A stretch of DNA of 64,000 nucleotides, taken from the NCBI RefSeq assembly GCF_001562015.1, contig NZ_LASA01000167.1, positions 1 through 64,000 on the forward strand. Direction: 5' to 3'. The notes under the pieces are model-generated. The model was given only the letters and a program-made list of their open reading frames with translations. It searched no databases and had not been told where the DNA came from. Source of the stretch: Endozoicomonas arenosclerae (lineage in GTDB: Bacteria; Pseudomonadota; Gammaproteobacteria; Pseudomonadales; Endozoicomonadaceae). Shown one piece after another: positions 36,149 through 45,246 of this stretch. The translations under genes and the position numbers were made by a program. Each line of letters starts with the position of its first letter. Within the stretch, counting starts at the first letter, position 1.

Positions 36149-38623
36149 TCAGCCCACTTTATAAATCTCGGCTTCGAGTTCGCTGATGGCTTTCTCATAA
36201 TCAGCGGGCTTGCCAAAGCCTTTTTCCACAATTTGTTTGGGTCGGCCCATCTGGGGAAAAGGTTCTACCTTCAGAACACTCTTCTTCTCGATTTCCAGCA
36301 CGCCTTCATCGGCGTATTTTTCCAGCAGCGCGCCAAGAACTGCTTGGGCGATTTCGGAGTATTTTGTGAAATAGTTGCGCTTCTTTACATTATCTGCGCG
36401 TTCTTTTCGGGTCAGTGGTGGCTGATCGTAGACTACGTGACAGATGAGATCAAAGGGATCCATGGCCTTGCCCAGTTTCTGTTCCACTTCCTGAGACAAT
36501 AACTCCCAGAGTATACCCTCGCCTTCCAGCTCTTCTATGATAGCCTGCTTGCGTTCCGCATCATTCCACTTTTTAGTGAACTCATCCAGAGACGCAAACT
36601 GCTTTGCCATGGTTTTACGGGTGTAGTCCTTGAAGGATTCAGTCACCAGTTTGCCGTCGGTGTCATAATATTGCACCCGTTCGGCAATGGCTTTGACTGT
36701 TACACCATTGACGTGGAACTTGCGAACCTTATGATCATCGTCACCTTCGTCCACCCAGGGGCTTTCAACATCAGTGTCAACATTGTATTCCCCCTGCTCT
36801 TCATTGACCTGATCTAAATCGTCATTAACATTTTCAGGCTGGTCGATAGCATCATCATCTAACAATGCTTCGAGATCCGAGTCGTCATTGTTGATGTCAT
36901 CCGGACGGGTGTTGAGTATTTTCTCGGGTATACCATCAAAGCGTTCATCTGCAAACAGCTCAGTGGCTTTCTTGAAATCAAGGATGGTAAACCAGAGCTT
37001 ATTGAAGCGGTCATCAATACGGGTTCCCCGGCCAATGATCTGTTTAAACTTGGTCATGGACTGAATGTTCTGATCCAGTACCACCAGTTTGCAGGTTTTG
37101 GCATCCACGCCTGTCGTCATTAATTCTGAGGTTGTGGCAATGACCGGATAAGATTTTTTGGGATTGATAAAGTTGTCGAGCTGAGCCTTGCCCAGATCAT
37201 CATCACCCGTGATTTTCATCACGTATTTGTCATTTTTGGCTACCTGTTCAGGGTTCAGGTTGACCAGTGCACGGCGCATACGCTCAGCGTGATCAATGTC
37301 GTTACAGAAGACGATGGTCTTTGCCATCGGGTCAGTACGCTTCAGATAATTGGTAATAGTTTCAGCCACCAGCTGAGTGCGCTCGTCGATGACCAGGGTT
37401 CGGTCAAAGTCTTTCTGGTTGTAGATACGGTCTTCAATCAGCTCGCCCTGTTTATCAGTCTGGCCTTTGGTGGGTCGCCAGCCTTGAAGGTCGATATCAA
37501 TGTCTACCCGAACCACTTTATAGGGAGCCAGGAAGCCATCTTCAATACCTTCTTTTAAGGAGTAGGTGTAGGCCGGATCACCAAAGTAGTCGATATTCGA
37601 GACTTCATCGGTTTCTTTGGGCGTGGCGGTAAGACCGACCTGGGTGGCATTGCTGAAATATTCCAGAATCTCTCGCCAGGCACTGTCTTCAGAAGCACTG
37701 CCTCGGTGGCACTCGTCGATGATAATCAGGTCAAAGAAATCCGGGTCTACCTGTTTGTAGGCTTTCTGGTGCTCTTCCGGACCGGTGAGTGCCTGATAAA
37801 GTGCCAGATGGATTTCATAGGCGGGATCAACGGAACGCTTTTCAACCTTCGTCATGGCATTGCCGAAGGGCTGGAAGTCGTTAATTCGGGTCTGATCGAC
37901 CAGAATATTTCGATCTGCTAAAAACAGAATGCGTTTTTTATTCTTGGCCTTCCATAAACGCCAGATGATCTGAAAGGCTGTGTAGGTTTTGCCTGTGCCC
38001 GTTGCCATCACCAGCAAAATCCGATTCTGACCGGCAGAAACTGCCTCTACGGTTTTGTTGATGGCTTGTAATTGATAGTAGCGGGGCGACTTGCCGCTGC
38101 CGTCATCGTAATAATCCTGGGTGATGATGGGTAGCTGTTGTTCGGTGTAGCCTTTCCAGATGCAGTATTTCTGCCAAAGTTGCTCCGGGGTTGGGAAGTC
38201 TTCCAGACGAATTTCTGTTTCCAGCTGTGCTGGGTTGGTCTTGTCATGGAAAATAAAGCCATCGCCATTGGAGGCAAACACAAAGGGGACGTCCAGCAGA
38301 CGGGCATAATCCAGACCTTGCTGCATGCCCTTGCCTATTTCGTGTTTGTTGGCTTTGGCCTCAATCACTGCCAGTGGCATGCTGGGCTTGTGATACAGCA
38401 CGATGTCAGCTGATTTAACTTTCTTTCGCGCTGCCACACGACCACGGACCACCACCTTTCCATCACGCAGTTTGACTTCCTGACGTATCTGGGTCATGTC
38501 GTTCCAGCCAGCGTCTTTAATCGCTGGCAGGAGAAATTTAGTGATGATGTCTGTTTCAGTCAGTTTTGATTTGTCGATGCTGGCCACTTTTGCGCTTCCG
38601 TCCGCTCTACACCCATCAGCCAT
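36149..38623 (-). CDS. hsdR: Type I restriction endonuclease subunit HsdR
   Basis: 824 residues. The N-terminal PD-(D/E)xK nuclease motif is seen in ADIVLY and LAVIEAKA. The helicase/translocase motor has Walker [16 protein letters not shown]-type [16 protein letters not shown], and motif [12 protein letters not shown]. An acidic stretch follows ([18 protein letters not shown]), then a C-terminal helical domain for contact with the methylase. It cuts unmethylated DNA after ATP-driven translocation. The start could also be a GTG at codon 13 ([12 protein letters not shown] follows), which has GGAAG 7 nt upstream and matches the usual N-terminus of relatives. The gene is intact. Confidence 0.94.
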   Translation of the reverse strand: MADGCRADGSAKVASIDKSKLTETDIITKFLLPAIKDAGWNDMTQIRQEVKLRDGKVVVRGRVAARKKVKSADIVLYHKPSMPLAVIEAKANKHEIGKGMQQGLDYARLLDVPFVFASNGDGFIFHDKTNPAQLETEIRLEDFPTPEQLWQKYCIWKGYTEQQLPIITQDYYDDGSGKSPRYYQLQAINKTVEAVSAGQNRILLVMATGTGKTYTAFQIIWRLWKAKNKKRILFLADRNILVDQTRINDFQPFGNAMTKVEKRSVDPAYEIHLALYQALTGPEEHQKAYKQVDPDFFDLIIIDECHRGSASEDSAWREILEYFSNATQVGLTATPKETDEVSNIDYFGDPAYTYSLKEGIEDGFLAPYKVVRVDIDIDLQGWRPTKGQTDKQGELIEDRIYNQKDFDRTLVIDERTQLVAETITNYLKRTDPMAKTIVFCNDIDHAERMRRALVNLNPEQVAKNDKYVMKITGDDDLGKAQLDNFINPKKSYPVIATTSELMTTGVDAKTCKLVVLDQNIQSMTKFKQIIGRGTRIDDRFNKLWFTILDFKKATELFADERFDGIPEKILNTRPDDINNDDSDLEALLDDDAIDQPENVNDDLDQVNEEQGEYNVDTDVESPWVDEGDDDHKVRKFHVNGVTVKAIAERVQYYDTDGKLVTESFKDYTRKTMAKQFASLDEFTKKWNDAERKQAIIEELEGEGILWELLSQEVEQKLGKAMDPFDLICHVVYDQPPLTRKERADNVKKRNYFTKYSEIAQAVLGALLEKYADEGVLEIEKKSVLKVEPFPQMGRPKQIVEKGFGKPADYEKAISELEAEIYKVG

Positions 38624-38708
38624 TGTCGCACATTATTATTCAGGGTAAATAGGGAGTTATTTGAAGCCAATGATCATATACGCAGGAAATGGCTTAACTC
38701 AGAATGGC

Positions 38709-39239
38709 TCAAACTGTATCTATTTGCTCGAACGCTATGCCAGTCAGTTCAGCCACTTGCACAAGCTCAACAAATCTCTCACTGCAATAGAGGTACGAAT
38801 AATGACCAAAGGGAGAAGTCCAGACAGTTTGACCCTCAATATCACATGACTTGAAAGCAATTTTATCAACCTGGCTGAATTCATTTTGATGGCTATTGCT
38901 CTCGTCAGCATCTATAGCCTTTAGCACATTTAGAAAATACCAATCAGCCCCCTGGTAGGTAACCGGAAGAACCTCTCCAACTTCTGTCAATATTGGTTTA
39001 AGCACACTGTAAGCTTTCTCTGAGAGCATCAACTCATTTACCTGAAGCCTGCAAATATCACCAGGTGCCAGATCATCTTCTAAAACACCTTCACACTTTA
39101 CCCAATATTCTGACAACTGCTCACCTTCATCCATAGCCATGGCCAGCTCTGAAGGCTTCTGACTTTGGGCAATGATAGACTCCATATTTGGAAAAAGCTC
39201 TCCATACTGATCATCACTAACTATTTTGAAGAAGGTCAT
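38709..39239 (-). CDS. Second Imm11/DUF1629-like immunity protein, no toxin adjacent
   Basis: 176 residues. The core ILTEVGEVLPVTYQGADWY with following FLNVL matches the corresponding region of the 27,903-28,475 product (ILEEAGEMLPFYVDEELWY, CLNV), so both belong to the Imm11-like family, though overall identity is low. The N-terminus MTFFKIVSDDQYGELFP also aligns loosely. No toxin gene lies on either side (hsdR before, hipA after), so it looks like an orphan immunity gene protecting against outside toxins, or a relic. It is cytosolic, with no membrane segments. Confidence 0.65.
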   Translation of the reverse strand: MTFFKIVSDDQYGELFPNMESIIAQSQKPSELAMAMDEGEQLSEYWVKCEGVLEDDLAPGDICRLQVNELMLSEKAYSVLKPILTEVGEVLPVTYQGADWYFLNVLKAIDADESNSHQNEFSQVDKIAFKSCDIEGQTVWTSPFGHYSYLYCSERFVELVQVAELTGIAFEQIDTV

Positions 39240-39296
39240 AATTCAACTCTCTTTTATATTTATTTAGCTGGAGTCTCGGAGTAGCTGACTTATGTG

Positions 39297-39329
39297 GACA
39301 CAAACCACACTTATAAGTGTTTTTGTGTC
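39297..39329. repeat. Inverted repeat upstream of the orphan immunity gene
   Basis: GACACAAA (39,297-39,304) pairs with TTTGTGTC (39,322-39,329), and the centre ACACTTATAAGTGT (39,307-39,320) is itself a perfect palindrome. It lies 58 bp upstream of the Imm11-like gene and 92 bp past the hipA stop. It may be an operator or a bidirectional hairpin terminator. Confidence 0.45.
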
Positions 39330-39421
39330 TACTTAACGTGCATGTGCGACCCTCAGGCATCATGAGAATGTTGCATCTAGCAACACGGGAGAGAAAGAAT
39401 TAAACAGCTCCATTGTTGCAG

Positions 39422-40699
39422 CTATAGCAGCCTCTTATTTGCCTTCCAGGTTTCATCAAGCTGCCTGCCAATGAGTTTCTTCGTACTCGGTTTAACGTCC
39501 AAGTCTGCTGCAATTTCAGACCAGTTTTGCAGCGCATCCACTACTCGTTCTATGATTTTTTTTGCTTGATTCCAGGTGGCGATATTAGCCTGTTTTGCCA
39601 ATTTCTGGACTGCTTTGACTGGAGGCTCTGAGCCATGACCGAGATAGGCCATCATATGCTGGTTATAGGGTGAAGGGCTGAAAGTAACATCATAAAAAGG
39701 AGCCAGGGACCACTGCCCAGCATCATCCATTAGAAATGACCAGTTTTTGGTGTGATCATCCTGATTTAGACCAAATAAGTTGAACATGGCGCGGACAAAC
39801 TGTTCCTGAGCAGCAGCCGGGCTCTGACAGAGCACCTGACTCACTTTCAAGAGATCATCATAATCCATAGACGGTTTTCTATAATCAGCATCCATAAGCC
39901 CGCATAAAGTATGCATATGCAAACGACCTGGTTCAGGCTGTTCTTGAGAACAATCAAATCGCTGAAGTGCCAGCCAGGCAACCGCTTCAGAACTTCCAGT
40001 GTCGTGAATCAGCTCCCACTTTGGAACCATTAACCCGGCATCGGCTGCCATGGTTAACCAGGCGGCTTCACAAAGTCCCTCTTCATGTCCTAATGGCAAG
40101 TTTTTGGACGTAAACTTTACCAGCCACGGCGATAAACCCTGTTTTGCAAGGGTGCTGACTTTGTGGGGGTTATCGGGATCAAGCCAAACTGACGCCTTTG
40201 GCCTTGCACCACCGGAGCCACCAGCTTGAGCCAGAGCAGGCAGGACATCGTCTGTCTGACCTTCAAATAACTGCTGAGCTTCCAGCCCAAGCATTGCAAT
40301 ATCCGTCAGCCTTCCATCTTGCTCTTTTTCATAATCGGTAGCAGGAAAATAACGGAGTGACCCCATTCCTCTTTGCCCAATAAAAGCCAGGCGATCCAGT
40401 GGAGTGATTTGATGAGGAAGAATCCCTTGCTGACGAAAAACTCGATCCATCAGAAGAAGGCCCCAGCCATCCGGCAATGAATCAGCAAACACTCCATGCA
40501 AACCTTGATGAGGCTCTTGAGGCCCCCGATGAAGCGATTCATTAAATGGTAATGTAAAAGGCGAAAGGCTTTGATGTTGTTCGATATAGCTTTTGTCGTA
40601 CTGAAAGAAAATGCCTTGCTGATTCTGAGCAAGCTCCCCTACTTTCTTTTTTGAGCCATCACTTAAACGGCGATGCACTTCAAGCTTGCGAACCTTCAT
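39422..40699 (-). CDS. hipA: HipA-family serine/threonine kinase toxin
   Basis: 425 residues. It has the N-terminal HipA subdomain (GELAQNQQGIFFQYDKSY), the glycine-rich loop AQAGGSGGARPKASV that holds the autophosphorylated serine, and the catalytic/metal motif NQDDHTKNWSFL, followed by APFYDVTFSP. In studied members HipA phosphorylates glutamyl-tRNA synthetase or related targets and causes growth arrest and persistence. It overlaps the hipB-like gene by 4 nt (ATGA), the usual coupled order antitoxin-toxin. It is full length, and all key residues are present. Confidence 0.93.
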   Translation of the reverse strand: MKVRKLEVHRRLSDGSKKKVGELAQNQQGIFFQYDKSYIEQHQSLSPFTLPFNESLHRGPQEPHQGLHGVFADSLPDGWGLLLMDRVFRQQGILPHQITPLDRLAFIGQRGMGSLRYFPATDYEKEQDGRLTDIAMLGLEAQQLFEGQTDDVLPALAQAGGSGGARPKASVWLDPDNPHKVSTLAKQGLSPWLVKFTSKNLPLGHEEGLCEAAWLTMAADAGLMVPKWELIHDTGSSEAVAWLALQRFDCSQEQPEPGRLHMHTLCGLMDADYRKPSMDYDDLLKVSQVLCQSPAAAQEQFVRAMFNLFGLNQDDHTKNWSFLMDDAGQWSLAPFYDVTFSPSPYNQHMMAYLGHGSEPPVKAVQKLAKQANIATWNQAKKIIERVVDALQNWSEIAADLDVKPSTKKLIGRQLDETWKANKRLL

Positions 40700-40974
40700 T
40701 GCCTCAGCACCTCATCAATACTGGAGGGAAGCAGATCATCCTCTTTAGTCAGGGAAGAAAGATTCTCAAGCTTATCGACACACTGCCAGAGCAGGATAAA
40801 CTGTCTGAGCGAAATCTGACCGGTAGCTTCAAACTTCTTTATGGTGGGAGCAGGTACACCACTCTGCTCAGCCAGGGTCTGCCGCGACCATTTTTTAGAT
40901 TTCCTCTTGGCCATAACCGCAGCAGCCAGTTGTTCCTGCACTTCGGAAGGCGTCAGTAAAGAGAGTAAACTCAT
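40696..40974 (-). CDS. hipB: HipB-like XRE antitoxin
   Basis: 92 residues with a helix-turn-helix at about 25-60 (WSRQTLAEQSGVPAPTIKKF). It precedes hipA with a 4-nt overlap. In HipBA systems the antitoxin binds HipA and represses the operon by binding palindromic operators; a candidate palindrome lies about 60 bp upstream at 41,036-41,055. Sequence outside the DNA-binding part is short and acidic at the end (SSIDEVLRQ). Confidence 0.85.
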   Translation of the reverse strand: MSLLSLLTPSEVQEQLAAAVMAKRKSKKWSRQTLAEQSGVPAPTIKKFEATGQISLRQFILLWQCVDKLENLSSLTKEDDLLPSSIDEVLRQ

Positions 40975-41511
40975 ACTTAACCCTTATCATCCATATAGAC
41001 ATTATTGTAGCTAAAATATCACAAATTACAAACAAATGGATACTATAGTAACCATATTTTAAAGATGTAACCGATCCCTCCAGAAAGAAAATCAGGTTCT
41101 GAACAAGGCATAACCAATATCCCCCCCTTAGACAAGCTCAGGGCGAACGGAATCCCTATGTAAATCGGGTAATTATTTTGAGACAAACTCTTAGTGGGAT
41201 AATTCTTGTGAAAGTCACCACCAGGTCAAATGCAGACAGTATCGGCAGTAGGTTGATGCATCCCAACAGAACTTGAGCCACATTCAATATTAATTGAAAT
41301 TAAATCAATTTTATTCATAAAGCATTCCAAGTATAAAGTGTATTCAGCTCTTAACATCAGACCATGTCACAGTGATTCTTGATCAGGCCACAAGGCACAA
41401 GCAAGAAACCGCAGAGACTGGCTGAAAACATTAGAAAAGAAATACAGAGAGACCTGAAAGAGCAAGGACTTGATTCAGGATTAGTCTTATAAAACAGGAT
41501 ATCAAAGCACA
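40975..41511. other. Intergenic region between hipBA and mesX
   Basis: No complete gene is supported. It holds the hipB operator candidate and, at 41,131-41,150, a GACAAGCTCAGGGCGAACGG half-repeat like the CCTGTCGAAG repeats near 43,628. At about 41,380-41,491 there is an open tail without a start codon, ending RDLKEQGLDSGLVL at TAA, which may be the last codons of a lost gene. The mesX promoter must lie here, but I could not fix its boxes. Confidence 0.4.
41036..41055. promoter_or_regulatory. Candidate HipB operator palindrome
   Basis: ATGGATACTATAGTAACCAT is a 20-bp inverted repeat with one mismatched pair, centred about 70 bp upstream of the hipB start codon. The position suits autoregulation by the HTH antitoxin. 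Only the symmetry and position support this. Confidence 0.45.
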
Positions 41512-42486
41512 ATGAATAAAGACTTTACGTTTAGCGTTAAGAGCCTATCGTTTGATGAAAACTATCAGCCAGCAGACAATACGCGCATCACTACCAACTT
41601 TGCGAATTTGGCCAGAGGTGAGAGCCGCCAGGAGAATTTGCGCAACGCTTTAAGGATGATTGATAACAGTTTTAATGCCTTGGCGCACTGGGACAACCCG
41701 AAAGGTGATCGCTACTCTGTCGAACTCGAAATCATTTCCGTGGATATGGATATCGAAGGCAGCGGCCATAGCTTTCCATCCATTGAAATATTAAAAACCA
41801 ATATCGTTGATCATAAAACCAACGAGTGCATCGAAGGCATTGTAGGGAATAACTTTTCCTCGTATTTGCGCGATTATGATTTCAGTGTGCGCTTACTGGA
41901 TCATAATAAAGATCAGGCCAGTTTTAGCATTCCAGACAATTTTGGTGACCTGCATGGCAAGCTCTTTCAGCACTTTGTGAACTCAACTACTTACAGACAG
42001 AATTTCAAAAAGCCACCGGTTATATGCCTTAGTGTTTCCGATAACAAGATCTATCGTCGGACTGAAAACCAGCACCCGGTATTAGGCTTTGAGTATCAGC
42101 CCAATGAATCCTCTTTGACTGAGCAATATTTCAAAAAGATGGGCTTACAGGTTCGCTATTTCATGCCGCAAAACAGTGTTGCGCCTTTGGCTTTCTATTT
42201 CTTTGGCGACTTGCTGAATGATTACACCAATCTTGAGCTGATCAGTACCATCAGTACGATGGAAACGTTCCAAAAGATCTACCGACCAGAGATTTACAAC
42301 GCCAATGCCGTTGCAGGAAATTGCTATCAACCTGACTTAAACAACCAGGATCATTCTGTCACTCAAATTGTTTATGACCGAGAAGAGCGCAGCAAGTTGG
42401 CTATCCAGCAAGGAAAATTTGCAGAGGAACACTTCATCAAACCTTATCAGACTGTCCTTGAACAGTGGTCTGCTGATTACGCTTAA
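41512..42486 (+). CDS. mesX: MesX (DUF1852), partner of the folate-independent methionine synthase
   Basis: 324 residues, matching DUF1852 throughout (FTFSVKSLSFDENYQPADN at the start; RITTNFANLARGESRQENLR). In genetic studies DUF1852 proteins, named MesX, are needed for the activity of MesD, a methionine synthase that does not use methyl-folate and appears to need oxygen. The mesD gene follows 53 bp downstream on the same strand, the standard arrangement. There is no signal peptide. AGGA lies upstream of the ATG. Confidence 0.9.
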   Translation: MNKDFTFSVKSLSFDENYQPADNTRITTNFANLARGESRQENLRNALRMIDNSFNALAHWDNPKGDRYSVELEIISVDMDIEGSGHSFPSIEILKTNIVDHKTNECIEGIVGNNFSSYLRDYDFSVRLLDHNKDQASFSIPDNFGDLHGKLFQHFVNSTTYRQNFKKPPVICLSVSDNKIYRRTENQHPVLGFEYQPNESSLTEQYFKKMGLQVRYFMPQNSVAPLAFYFFGDLLNDYTNLELISTISTMETFQKIYRPEIYNANAVAGNCYQPDLNNQDHSVTQIVYDREERSKLAIQQGKFAEEHFIKPYQTVLEQWSADYA

Positions 42487-42539
42487 ACAACCCTAAGCAA
42501 AACAAAAAATATTCTTCACGATAAAAAATACGAAAATAG

Positions 42540-43583
42540 ATGACAGCGCTTACTATGAAAACTTTATTACCTACTTCAACGGCGGGCAGTTTGCCCAAAC
42601 CTTCATGGCTTGCAGAACCGGAAAAACTCTGGTCGCCCTGGAAGCTGCAAGATGAAGCATTATTAGCGGGCAAACAAGACGCTTTGCGTGTGTCACTGCA
42701 CGAACAGAATCAGGCAGGGGTTGATATCGTCAGTGATGGTGAACAGACTCGCCAACATTTTGTGACTACATTTATTGAACACCTCAGTGGTGTTGATTTT
42801 GAGAATCGCAAAACAGTCAAAATTCGTGACCGCTATGATGCCAGTGTACCCACTGTCGTTGGTCCTGTTTCCAGACAAAAACCTGTTTTTGTTGAGGATG
42901 CCAAATTTTTGCGTCAGCAAACCCAGCAGCCCATCAAATGGGCACTGCCAGGCCCTATGACGATGATCGACACGCTTTATGATGATCATTACAAAAGTCG
43001 GGAAAAACTGGCTTGGGAATTTGCCAAAATACTCAATCAGGAAGCCAAAGAATTAGAGGCCGCTGGTGTTGATATCATCCAGTTTGATGAGCCTGCCTTT
43101 AATGTGTTCTTTGATGATGTGAATGACTGGGGTATTGCCACCCTGGAAAGAGCCATTGAAGGGCTTAAGTGTGAAACAGCGGTACATATTTGCTATGGCT
43201 ATGGCATTAAAGCCAATACCGATTGGAAAAAGACCCTGGGCTCTGAGTGGCGTCAATATGAAGAAGTATTTCCGAAACTGCAGAAGTCTAACATCGATAT
43301 TATCTCGCTAGAGTGCCACAACTCTCGCGTGCCCATCGAACTCCTTGAACTGGTTCGTGGCAAGAAAGTGATGGTAGGCGCCATTGATGTGGCATCCAAT
43401 ACCATAGAGACCCCCGAAGCAGTCGCCAACACCCTGCGAAAGGCGCTTGAATTTGTCGACGCAGACAAGCTCTATCCTTGCACTAACTGTGGAATGGCCC
43501 CTTTATCTCGCGATATCGCCAGAGGCAAGTTGAATGCCTTAAGTGCTGGCGCAGAAATTGTCCGAAAAGAACTTTCTGCCTAG
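42540..43583 (+). CDS. mesD: MesD, MetE C-terminal-like core methionine synthase
   Basis: 347 residues (or 342 from the second ATG at 42,555). It equals only the catalytic C-terminal half of cobalamin-independent MetE. Zinc-site segments are AVHICYGYG (His/Cys) and YPCTNCGMAPLSRD (Cys), and substrate segments are IVSDGEQTRQHFV and IQFDEPAFNVFFDD. Core-MetE enzymes of the MesD type make methionine from homocysteine with a non-folate methyl donor that is not yet identified, together with MesX, encoded just upstream. No ribosome site decides between the two ATGs. Confidence 0.9.
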   Translation: MTALTMKTLLPTSTAGSLPKPSWLAEPEKLWSPWKLQDEALLAGKQDALRVSLHEQNQAGVDIVSDGEQTRQHFVTTFIEHLSGVDFENRKTVKIRDRYDASVPTVVGPVSRQKPVFVEDAKFLRQQTQQPIKWALPGPMTMIDTLYDDHYKSREKLAWEFAKILNQEAKELEAAGVDIIQFDEPAFNVFFDDVNDWGIATLERAIEGLKCETAVHICYGYGIKANTDWKKTLGSEWRQYEEVFPKLQKSNIDIISLECHNSRVPIELLELVRGKKVMVGAIDVASNTIETPEAVANTLRKALEFVDADKLYPCTNCGMAPLSRDIARGKLNALSAGAEIVRKELSA

Positions 43584-43627
43584 TACAGACAAGCGTTAAT
43601 ACTCTGAGATACTCCGTTTTGTCTGAA

Positions 43628-43662
43628 CCTGTCGAAGCATGCTGGTAACGCACTTCGACAGG
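43628..43662. repeat. Palindromic CCTGTCGAAG repeat unit after mesD
   Basis: CCTGTCGAAG and CTTCGACAGG form a perfect 10-bp inverted repeat around a 15-nt centre, 45 bp after the mesD stop. The core resembles widespread intergenic repeats reading GACAGGCTCAGGGCGAACGG; a related half copy lies at 41,131-41,150. It may act as a hairpin at the end of the mesXD transcript. Confidence 0.6.
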
Positions 43663-43881
43663 CTAACTGCTAACGGTATGGGCTATAGCGCTTTCCTGCA
43701 CCATGAGGCTCCCAAATTCGTCAATCATTGGTTACCGTCTACTGAAAACCACCCAACAGTGTCGCCCAAAATGTCCTGGTTTCTAGCAAAAAGCTTCTAA
43801 AATTGAGAGGCACAGGTGGCCACTGATCAAAGAACTGACGACAAAAACTTTTTCCGCTATGAGCAATAGAAGAAATAATTA

Positions 43882-44712
43882 ATGGATGTCATAGAGTTTT
43901 TAACCAACAACCTCTCTACTTTTTTGGCATTGATCGCCACAGGTGTATTTGCCGGAGTTTTAGCGGGGTTATTAGGCGTTGGCGGCGGTATCGTCATTGT
44001 GCCTGTGCTGTTTTTCCTGTTCCAGAGTTTTGGCGTATCACCTGAATCTGCAATGCTGATTGCAACAGCCACTTCACTGGCCACAATTGTACCCACCTCA
44101 ATCAGTTCAATTCGTGCTCACCATCAAAAAGGGAATGTGGATTTTGAACTTTTAAAGCGTTGGGCTCTCTTTATTCTTATCGGTGTATTGGTGGGGAGTT
44201 GGTTAGTTACTCGTGTTGATGGGACTTTGCTGACTATATTGTTTGGTGTGATAGCAACCTTATCTGCACTGAACATGCTCTTCAGAACTGGAAAGTCTGC
44301 TCTGTTTCAAAAGCTTCCTGGTACAGCTGGACAAACAGTTATGGGAACGTCCATTGGTTTTTTCAGTTCTATGGTGGGAATTGGTGGTGGCACCATTTCT
44401 GTTCCATTGCTCACCCTGTACAACTACCCCGCCCATAAGGCCGTAGGTACAGCTGCAGCGATAGGGTTAATCATTTCGTTACCCGGTGCACTCACAATGT
44501 TAGCGCTGGGCAACACTCCAACTGATGCGCCCGCTGGAACACTGGGACTCGTCAACCTGATCGGTTTCATTTGCATCGTGCCGCTAACGGTATTGTTTGC
44601 ACCTGTCGGGGCATCACTGGCCGCTCGGCTGAATGCCACAAGATTGAAGAAGATCTTTGCTCTGGTATTGCTTTTGACGGGCTTGCGTATGTTGGGGCAA
44701 GTTTTTCTGTAG
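43882..44712 (+). CDS. TauE/SafE-family sulfite/sulfonate exporter
   Basis: 276 residues, about eight membrane helices. The family hallmark is the repeated glycine-rich motif, seen twice: AGLLGVGGGIVIVPVLFF (about 30-47) and SSMVGIGGGTISVPLLT (about 160-176). TauE/SafE proteins export sulfite, sulfoacetate or related organosulfur anions from the cytosol. It follows the methionine-synthase pair by 298 bp, so it is probably a separate unit; a shared sulfur theme is only suggestive. AGAAG lies before the ATG. Confidence 0.9.
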   Translation: MDVIEFLTNNLSTFLALIATGVFAGVLAGLLGVGGGIVIVPVLFFLFQSFGVSPESAMLIATATSLATIVPTSISSIRAHHQKGNVDFELLKRWALFILIGVLVGSWLVTRVDGTLLTILFGVIATLSALNMLFRTGKSALFQKLPGTAGQTVMGTSIGFFSSMVGIGGGTISVPLLTLYNYPAHKAVGTAAAIGLIISLPGALTMLALGNTPTDAPAGTLGLVNLIGFICIVPLTVLFAPVGASLAARLNATRLKKIFALVLLLTGLRMLGQVFL

Positions 44713-44814
44713 AGTATTTTCCCACAAGCCAGAATTGCTTAAACCTCAAGCTCGGTGGCTAACCACTGTAATCATGAGGATCATACTGCGCATACATATA
44801 CCATTATTTGTTTT

Positions 44815-44839
44815 ATATATACCACTCTATGGTATATAT
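44815..44839. promoter_or_regulatory. Palindromic operator before the winged-helix/NTase pair
   Basis: ATATATACCA-ctcta-TGGTATATAT is a perfect 10-bp inverted repeat with 5-nt spacer. A further TATACCA half-site lies at about 44,796-44,803, in the same direction. It sits 34 bp before the winged-helix start, as expected for an autoregulated antitoxin-type regulator. Confidence 0.55.
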
Positions 44840-44872
44840 TTATCCTATATTGGTAAAAAAAGTACTGCTCAT

Positions 44873-45229
44873 ATGTTCGTCTTAAGAGGCATTCTCAGGG
44901 CTGAAAGTCAGGAAAAGATTCTTATTTATCTGATGGTTAGAGAGTCCGGTTACGGAAAAGCCATTGCTGAGTTTTATGGCCTTTCTACCAACTCTGTACA
45001 AAAACAACTGGCCAGGCTGGAAGAAGATGGTGTCCTGGTCAGTCGACTGATAGGTAAACTCAGGGAGTACCAGCTCAACCCTCGCTACCCTTTTCTGGCA
45101 CCCTTGAAAGAGCTGTTGAAAACAGCTCTCAATGTCTACCCTGACTCGATGATTCAGAAATTGACCATGGTAAGGAGTCGCCCCAGGGCTGCCGGTAAGC
45201 CCATAGTCGAAAACCGACCAAGAACATGA
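44873..45229 (+). CDS. Winged-helix regulator, possible AbiEi-like antitoxin
   Basis: 118 residues from the ATG at 44,873 (MFVLRGILRAESQEKIL); codons further upstream cross an AT-rich operator and are not convincing. The helix-turn-helix and wing are visible (GYGKAIAEFYGLSTNSVQKQLARLEEDGVLVSRLIGKLREYQ, given here by its ends). It is a small MarR/ArsR-like DNA binder. It lies 17 bp before a nucleotidyltransferase gene, the usual order of type IV AbiE-like antitoxin/toxin pairs, in which the winged helix represses the operon at inverted repeats. The palindrome upstream fits. Confidence 0.75.
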   Translation: MFVLRGILRAESQEKILIYLMVRESGYGKAIAEFYGLSTNSVQKQLARLEEDGVLVSRLIGKLREYQLNPRYPFLAPLKELLKTALNVYPDSMIQKLTMVRSRPRAAGKPIVENRPRT

Positions 45230-45246
45230 GTTAAGGGTGACAATCA

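Noticed and set aside
41380-41491. A small gene before mesX
   Set aside because: The open tail ending DSGLVL has no start codon or ribosome site; it may be a relic but cannot be called a gene.
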